Shown here piece after piece: positions 58,015 to 64,000 of a stretch of DNA of 64,000 nucleotides. Position 1 is the first letter of the stretch, and every line of letters begins with the position of its first letter. Source of the DNA: Metallyticus violacea (lineage: Eukaryota; Arthropoda; Insecta; Mantodea; Metallyticidae); NCBI GenBank assembly GCA_030762175.1, contig CM060831.1, positions 32,191,001 to 32,255,000 on the forward strand, written 5' to 3'. A model generated the notes under the pieces. The model saw nothing but the letters and a program-made list of their open reading frames with translations, was not told where the DNA came from and searched no databases. Made by a program: the position numbers and the translations under genes.

Positions 58015-60802
58015 GACAAAGGAAAAGTTTTAATCGTTTTGTCAGAGTACTAAGGACATTTACGTTTTCAGTTTAATCTAAATGTAAGTTCCAATAGGTC
58101 AAAACATAACTCGCTGGAATATGGACTTAACTAAACGACGAAAATGATCCATTTCCTTTCCATTTACTGCCTTCGAACAATAGAAGAATCCCAAACTACC
58201 ACCACAAGCTCCATAGCCACAACGTTAGTCAAACTTCAAATTTACAACATTCATAACTTATCCTTTTACAGAAAATAGCCATATGATATTTATATTTACA
58301 TAATACTGTTGTTTATCCTAATTTATTTTATAACATATATGACCTTTTAAAGAAAATACATTATAAAAACCAAGAAAATGGATTACAATGCGACATCTGT
58401 CATCTGCTGAAATAACTATTAAGAACAAATACATTTCACATAGCGTTATGTTTTTACGTTATTACTCTGTTTAATATGGTAAATATAATTTTTATAAACA
58501 TATAATGAAATTAAAGATTTGCGAATGCTTTTACACTTGGCATATTAATAATTTTCTTGGTAGTATTCATGCATATTAAAATCCTATCGTTTTTCCAGCC
58601 AGCCAGTAAAGCAAAAGTTAATGATTGTTCTGTGACTATTAGAAACATTAGAAGCAAAAAAAAAAAAAAAAAAAAAAAAAAATAACGTAAATCAAATAGT
58701 CATTCTGAAACAAGAATATAATTTTGCCTTTTATAATTGAAACGCGTAGTTGCTTTTCCACGAACTTCGTGTTTTCTTTATATATACCTGATGTTTATCT
58801 CCCCACTTGCACAATATACAAAGCTTAAAACAAACGTATTATTTGTTAAGTCATTGCTTGAATGCACCGTGAATGACTGAAGAATAGCTTTAACACTGAG
58901 ATGATACACAATTATTTATAAAATCCCACTCGAAGCAGTGCTCTTCAATTAATTATTGTGTAAGTGATAAAATTCTATAACCAACTGTAAGCGACTTACA
59001 AGTAAATTTTGTTTTTCATGAAAGACGTATTTATTTAGGTGTATATCCATGAAGTACTTTATTGTGAAGTGAACATAAAATGCTTCATTTTGATTCAATT
59101 ATCGCATAATATCTGGCAATATCACCTACTAACAGCCTACGCAGTCGTTTGGACATTGTAATTAATTTTAACAAATAATAAAATACCGAACTTCCTTGTA
59201 GCAGAGATTATCAATAAATGGTCTGGCTCGTAGCATATAATTTCGCACTTGATATTCCTCTATTGATTACCATGCTTTATTTTTCAGGTTTTTTAATTGG
59301 GTGAAGGGGTAGCTGTAGAACATCAAAATTACCACATATATACAAGCTTTATCATTTCAGAGTTATAATGTCCACTCTTATCATTAATTTAGAAAGCTTT
59401 GCCTTTTTACTATTACAATAGGAGCACTTAGATCATATGCAATCTTTAATGAGCAAATAGGGTTTTTACAGTAGTGAGTAACCCTGATTTTACATTTTAC
59501 ATTAAAATTGTCTACACTTTCCTGTATTTCTTTTTTAATGAGTTCTATATGATCTCTGTCCAGCACATCTTGATAACTTTGTTGTGTGATTTTACTAGCC
59601 CTCATGGATTGCTTGAAGATTTCTCTTGCAATGTCATATTCTTCTTGCAATAATTTCTAGCATTACTTTCTCAAATAATGTGTCTAGAGCATATTAGTTT
59701 ATTTCCTATGATGTGAGCTTCTTAGATTCAAGCAGTATCTAGGTACCTATTCAATTTGTGGAGGGCTGATATATTAGTTATCTTATCCATACATGGTATC
59801 CTCAGCAACTTTCTCCAGCATCATATCACAAAAGCATTTATCTAGCTCTCGTCTGCTCTTAATGTTGAGCTTTCGGAGCTATCACAGTAATTTAGGTAAT
59901 TATCAGAAAGAAAATTATTTGTATAAGAACTTTCTTTTAACTTGAAAAGGCAGTGTTTGGTAATTTTAAGTGATATGTGTGGTTAAATTTACTTATTTGT
60001 TGTGACTAACCTTTTACGACAGCATATTTTAATTAGTACAAAAGAAGTATACAATTTTATCAGAGGAGTTCTAGCACAGGAAGAGAATTCTGCATCTCTC
60101 TCTAGTTTATTCAGTTAACAAAAAGATTGCTATCTGAAAGTTCAAACAATTCTACAGAGAGTTCATGTCACACTTGATCCAAGAAAGATGACTGGAACTC
60201 TACGTATATTTTGCATATAAAAGTTTAATCTTTCACTTTTTACAGGCAGTTTATATTCCCTTCTAGCTCATTTCAAGTCCATCGTATCTATTCCATTTCA
60301 ACAAAAATAGCATAAAATGGAGGAAACAATAATGTAGTTTTCTGTTTGCAGTTCCTCAGATTTTAAAAAGAAACCATACATATCTACAAACTTGGAAAAT
60401 CTTTTTGATTTACTTTACAATTATAAACTTAAAATGTTATACTACAAGTGAAAAGAAGAAGAAATCTCTGTGCTGTCATTTGCTTCCAATTTAGGTAGTG
60501 GGATTAACAAAACCAATACATTGAATGTTATTATTAAAGAACAAACTTGAAGATTCAATACCTTCACAAAAGTATAGCTGTTTTCATTCCAATCATTGGA
60601 GATTTTTATTTTAGGTCATGAAATTAAGTAAATAGACAAATTAAATGCACCATTTCATGAGATTAGCATATTTAACCTTTTTCACCCCCTCTTTAATGCT
60701 TCAGTCCTTTTTTTACCCATTTCTTTCATAAGTGTAGTCTTAAATAACTGGAATTTTCACAGTATATTCATAAGTAACAACATTTTTTTCTTTGTGCTCC
60801 AG
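58015..60802. promoter_or_regulatory. Intergenic space between divergent genes, candidate shared promoter near 58.0-58.3 kb
   Basis: The minus-strand MBT gene starts at about 58014 and the plus-strand SERHL-like gene has its first coding exon at 60832, so the two are head to head. Sequence from about 57990 to 58260 has more CpG than its surroundings, which fits a promoter region, but I cannot point to a TATA box or initiator. The interval also holds an A-tract of about 26 nt (58656-58681) and an unidentified frame at 59384-59650. The rest is plain AT-rich DNA. Confidence 0.35.
59384..59650 (-). pseudogene. Unidentified coding-like relic
   Basis: An open frame of 88 codons has amino-acid usage unlike random AT-rich DNA: EEYDIAREIFKQSMRASK, then QQSYQDVLDRDHIELIKKEI and a stretch with two cysteines (HYCKNPICSLKIAYDLS). 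Upstream in the same strand a further coding-like piece, LRKLNIKSRRELDKCFCDMM (about 59870-59800), is separated by several stops. This suggests a decayed retrocopy or a relic of an unknown element rather than a working exon, though a terminal exon of an unrecognised gene cannot be excluded. I do not recognise the family. Confidence 0.3.
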
Positions 60803-60831
60803 GATAGTAACTGAAATTTTTTATTCTAAAA
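60803..60831 (+). other. 5' UTR part of the SERHL-like exon
   Basis: The ATG is preceded by 29 nt that begin just after a TTTTTTTCTTTGTGCTCCAG acceptor. If the acceptor is used, transcription starts in an upstream non-coding exon, perhaps in the 58.0-60.8 kb interval. Confidence 0.5.
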
Positions 60832-60919
60832 ATGGAGAACAATAAAACAAATGTTCAGTCAGATGTTATTCCTAAAACTGTGGAGCTTAAATTTCCTGTT
60901 CCTTGGGGACATATTGCAG
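60832..60919 (+). CDS. Serine hydrolase-like protein (SERHL family), first coding exon
   Basis: An ATG at 60832 opens 29 codons plus one base: MENNKTNVQSDV... ending VELKFPVPWGHIAG at a consensus donor, GCAG|GTAAGA (60920). VPWGHIA is the hallmark N-terminal beta strand of SERHL/SERHL2-type alpha/beta hydrolases (human form: KLAVPWGHIAAKAWG). These are peroxisomal or cytosolic serine hydrolases of unknown physiological substrate. The nucleophile elbow, Asp and His of the catalytic triad would be in later exons beyond 64000; no second coding exon was found in the window. A pyrimidine-rich acceptor (CTTTGTGCTCCAG) ends at about 60802, so the exon starts in the 5' UTR. Confidence 0.72.
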
Positions 60920-61634
60920 GTAAGATTTGGAGTATGCATTGAAAATAACAAAAAGTTTTGATCAGAATATACTGTTAAGATATTGTTTTCATTTAATCAT
61001 TTACAAGTTACTATTGTATCTACATATGAGGCCTCTAGAATAGAAAGGGCTTATGCACACAGTATTTACCCAATAAAAACACATTCAAAATTGTGCAGTG
61101 TTTCCCTTCTGTGTGGCAAGGTGGTTCCATAGAAACTTTGTTCTACTGAGGCTAATAAACCACACAGCCACAAGAATGAAAAAAGAAAGTTTATAGTATA
61201 TGCTAAGATAAAAAAAAGTAAAAAATAGGATGTTGGCGAATACACCTGTCCTATTCATATCAATTCCGTCAGTGTGCCTATGCACATGCAATTATCTTCC
61301 TATTCTTATTAGGTAACTATTATTAATTTTTCACCATTTATTACAACCATGGCTATTAGTATGGTTAAATCAGCATACAGATATAGACTTACCAAATATT
61401 CAGTGTTCTGCTGATTGAGGGCTACTAAATTTTATTTATTTATTAATCCACTAATGAAAATAATGTCTTGGGAGATGATAATAGCACATAAGTATATACA
61501 AGTTTTGATTACAAGAAAACAACTTAATATATTTCTGTTTTTAAATAAATTAACAATATTCACCAAACTCTTGCACGTCCTTATAATTAAAACTTTCAAT
61601 ATGAGTGGTCCTAAACATAGGTATTCATTTTTTT
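60920..61634 (+). other. Intron of the SERHL-like gene, nothing recognised
   Basis: AT-rich DNA following the donor; no second coding exon was found. Confidence 0.4.
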
Positions 61635-62870
61635 TATACTAAACTCCACTTACATAAAAATAAGATGCGTTTCGGAAGAATCTTTTCCATCTTCAGTTGC
61701 TCACTGAACTGCCGTTACTCGAAACGATGTTCCTGTGGTGGCCTCTGTTAGTTGAAGTAGGAAATTGCTGAGTTCATCCATAGGAGGAAACCCGAAGTTC
61801 ATTAGGTTTTCTCTATTTTGTAATATGAAAATTTTTTTCCAAGTGGATAACTCCAATGGGTTGTGAAGATGTTTCGGCAGTTTAATTTCCAGTTTTATTT
61901 CATAATTTTTGGTCCAAAAGTGAGCTGCTACTGCTGATTTATTCACCTGCTTAAACTGAATATTCCTAAAATGTTCTTTCCTCCGAATTTCCAAACTTCT
62001 CTTTGTTTTGCCTATGTAGCTCTGCTCACAATCTGCACATTTTATTTGATAAATTCCTGATTTCTGTTCTGTTGATACGTAGTCTTTTACTGTGCAATCT
62101 AATAAATTCTTGATGTTGTATCTGTTCTTTGGGGCTGACATTATCCCATGATTTTTGAAAATTTTCTTGAACTTGTGGTAAATTTGATGGTAGGTGAAAC
62201 TTTTGAATTTGTATTCTTCTTTTGTGTTTTTCAGTGTGGAAACTTCCCTTATCCCTTTTTGTCTTTTAAATTTATTGATAATTTTTATCACTGTGTCTTT
62301 GTTGACACCATTGATTATAGCTGTCTTTATTATTTGTTTGTATTCTATTTTGTACTCTGCTTCTGTGAGTGGAATGTTCATCAGTCTGTGTGCCAAACTG
62401 TGAAACACTGCATATTTATGTGGAATGGGGTTATAAATCTCATTTTTTATGTACTTTTCTGTGTGTTTCTTTTCTGTAAATTCTAAAATTCAAACAATCT
62501 CCATTTCTTATAGTTTTTAAATTTTGAAATGGTAGCCACCCATTTCTCTTTTCATCTATGGTAAATTGTATAGATTCATGTTGCAAAATTAAGAAGTTTC
62601 AGGATATCTATGGAATGTTTCTTCAGTATTATTGCAAAAATGTCATCCACATATCTATACCATGACTTGAAAATTAAAGGGAAGGCTTTTGTGATATGTA
62701 TTTCAAATGAACTCATGAATAACTCTGCTAGAAAAGGTGACAAAGGGTTTCCCATAGTTAGGCCTGAAACTTGTTGGTAATAAATTTTGTTGAAGCTGAA
62801 GTAATTTTGTTTAATGCAAATATTAGTAAGTAATATTTGTTACTAATATTTATATTAGAGTGTAAGGATG
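61635..62870 (-). mobile_element. Penelope-like element (family B), 3' half, recent
   Basis: The element is in the first intron of the SERHL-like gene, antisense. RT remains begin near 62845 (YQQVSGLTMGNPLSPFLAEL, then SWYRYVDDIF, the catalytic box) and frame is lost near 62600. The endonuclease part downstream is open. The 5' side is cut off and abuts a LINE tail at about 62870. Confidence 0.85.
61701..62408 (-). CDS. GIY-YIG endonuclease region of Penelope-like family B, open frame
   Basis: A 235-codon uninterrupted frame covers the RT-to-endonuclease linker and the entire GIY-YIG nuclease. Residues 1-30 (FHSLAHRLMNIPLTEAEYK) follow the RT thumb. GIY is at 118-120, C124 and C127 form the CxxC unique to PLE nucleases, YIG is at 131-133, active-site Arg at 142/143, His at 146, and AVAAHFW at 159-165. 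The protein is truncated at its N-terminus compared with full PLE polyproteins of about 800 residues, so it cannot retrotranspose alone. An intact reading frame of this length in decayed surroundings suggests a young insertion. Confidence 0.8.
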   Translation of the reverse strand: MFHSLAHRLMNIPLTEAEYKIEYKQIIKTAIINGVNKDTVIKIINKFKRQKGIREVSTLKNTKEEYKFKSFTYHQIYHKFKKIFKNHGIMSAPKNRYNIKNLLDCTVKDYVSTEQKSGIYQIKCADCEQSYIGKTKRSLEIRRKEHFRNIQFKQVNKSAVAAHFWTKNYEIKLEIKLPKHLHNPLELSTWKKIFILQNRENLMNFGFPPMDELSNFLLQLTEATTGTSFRVTAVQ

Positions 62871-62874
62871 GAAA

Positions 62875-63168
62875 CCCTGTCCTTGGAAAATCAGTGGTCA
62901 GAGTCCTCATCCTCTTAAGAGCGAGGCTAGTGCCTTCTGGAAGTGCCAAAGGCTCTAGATCCACTAATTTCTAAAGAAATTATACTGTAAATTAATTGTT
63001 AAAAAAATCTTTATTGAATGAATTTAGATGTATTCATCTGTTAAATATATTTTACTTTTATTATACATCTTGCATGTGTATATTAAAATAGTATATGTAA
63101 TTAAATCAGTAATTTATACTAATTGTGTGGAAATAAATTCAATTCAATTCGTGTTCTGTGTGAACAAC

Positions 63169-63209
<41 letters not shown>

Positions 63210-63210
63210 G
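62875..63210 (+). mobile_element. LINE 3' end and (TAA)n microsatellite
   Basis: CTAGTGCCTTCTGGAAGTGCCAAAG matches the LINE tails at 17750 and 20655. The fragment continues to AATAAATTCAATTC, and a (TAA)n tract at 63170-63206 may be expanded from its tail. Confidence 0.55.
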
Positions 63211-63429
63211 CATTAATTTATCTTTTTAATAACAATAAGTGTCTAAATGTGAACTTACATGCAATGTAACAAATTATTTATGAGGAATTCATTCAAAGTT
63301 TACTAGTTTTGTTATATTATACTATATTTCATTGTGAAAATCCTCACTATTAAAATTTATATGTAATTATTTATTATGTTCAGAAATTAATAATGTGTAG
63401 ATAATTTAGGCACATACTCATTCAGTGTT

Positions 63430-64000
63430 GGAAGCATAAAGTGCCCTGATTGATCAAGATGGGCAAATTAAATTGAAATTTGGGACACTGATGAGGGGAT
63501 CTAGAAAATTGATCTCATTCTGAGAAACTTTTCCAAATTAATGTTAGGTGTATCCTGAAACATAGCCAGTGTAGGGGCTCTTGTGGAATTAGGGAAAGTT
63601 GGTATGAGGGGATTGGTGATAGAAAGGATACTGATATTGGATAAATTAGATGCTTTAAGTCAATATGTTGAAGATTTGTTTAAGATATCAGGGGAAACAT
63701 TTAAATAGTAATAATTGGCTAGGTAGTATTAAGAATCAATTGGAAGAATGTATTAGGCAATATATGGTTTGCAAAAGAGGGCATGTTAAGAGGGTTTTGG
63801 AGTGCTATTTGGTCCAGATTTTAGGATATGGATGAGTACGTTTGAGGTTCATTAATATACAAGAAAAGATCTTTTGAATAATAAGGCTCTATAGGGCATA
63901 TGTCGAATAAGAGCAGAGGAGGAAGATGCTGTAAACTTTCTTTGAAATGTAAGGGTATTGAGGAGTGGAAGAAGGGTTTAATTAGAAATGGCTGAAGATT
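63430..64000 (+). mobile_element. LINE remnant running off the window
   Basis: Purine-rich, broken coding-like DNA of the same style as 17.0 and 40.9 kb. No diagnostic motif is left, so the class is inferred from texture and neighbouring tail. Confidence 0.3.

Noticed and set aside
1..64000. CRISPR array, LTR retrotransposon or viral gene
   Set aside because: No regularly spaced short repeats, no gag/pol/env-type coding and no long terminal direct repeats were seen.

Overview
The window is AT-rich nuclear DNA from an animal, most likely an arthropod. Coding exons are short, have canonical GT/AG splice sites and sit between introns of up to 27.7 kb that are packed with decayed transposable elements: mariner, piggyBac, pogo/Tigger, DUF4817/Tc-type, Penelope-like retroelements, LINEs and tRNA-headed SINEs. 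The species cannot be named from this sequence alone. No bacterial-type operon, CRISPR array, rRNA gene or convincing functional tRNA gene is present.

Two cellular genes are supported, and both run off the window. The larger is a Polycomb-group gene on the minus strand. It has seven coding exons between 58014 and 10099, phases agree at every junction, and 375 codons plus 2 nt are present. It encodes an acidic N-terminal region, an FCS-type zinc finger, one complete MBT repeat and the start of a second. The remaining repeats lie beyond position 1. The family is Sfmbt / L3MBTL2 / MBTD1, and Sfmbt is the preferred name if the host is an arthropod. The second gene runs on the plus strand. Its first coding exon (60832-60919) encodes the N-terminus of a serine-hydrolase-like protein (SERHL family, alpha/beta hydrolase) and is preceded by a splice acceptor, so a 5' UTR exon lies upstream. 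The two genes are divergent, and the start region near 58.0 kb may be a shared promoter.

Layout. 1-10 kb: terminal intron with a mariner end, a Penelope-like fragment between inverted repeats, a piggyBac relic (1.85-3.1 kb), a full-length dead mariner (3.43-4.75 kb) and a large head-to-head Penelope-like inverted pair (6.7-9.8 kb). 10-30 kb: exons 7 to 3, separated by SINE, LINE, pogo, DUF4817 and mariner remains. 30-57.6 kb: one giant intron containing pogo and DUF4817 relics, ten or so SINE copies across the wider window, several Penelope-like fragments (one with an internal inversion), a Neptune-like fragment, another mariner and a roughly 3 kb LINE. 57.6-58.0 kb: exons 2 and 1. 58-64 kb: intergenic space, the SERHL-like exon, a second Penelope-like family with an open GIY-YIG endonuclease frame, and LINE tails.

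I did not find a clearly new biological system. The most unusual structures are the repeated palindromic or inverted arrangements of Penelope-like elements (1.08-1.58, 6.7-9.8, 45.6 and 52.7-53.4 kb) and an unidentified GC-rich 399-bp insertion bounded by a 34-bp direct repeat at 23.2-23.6 kb.
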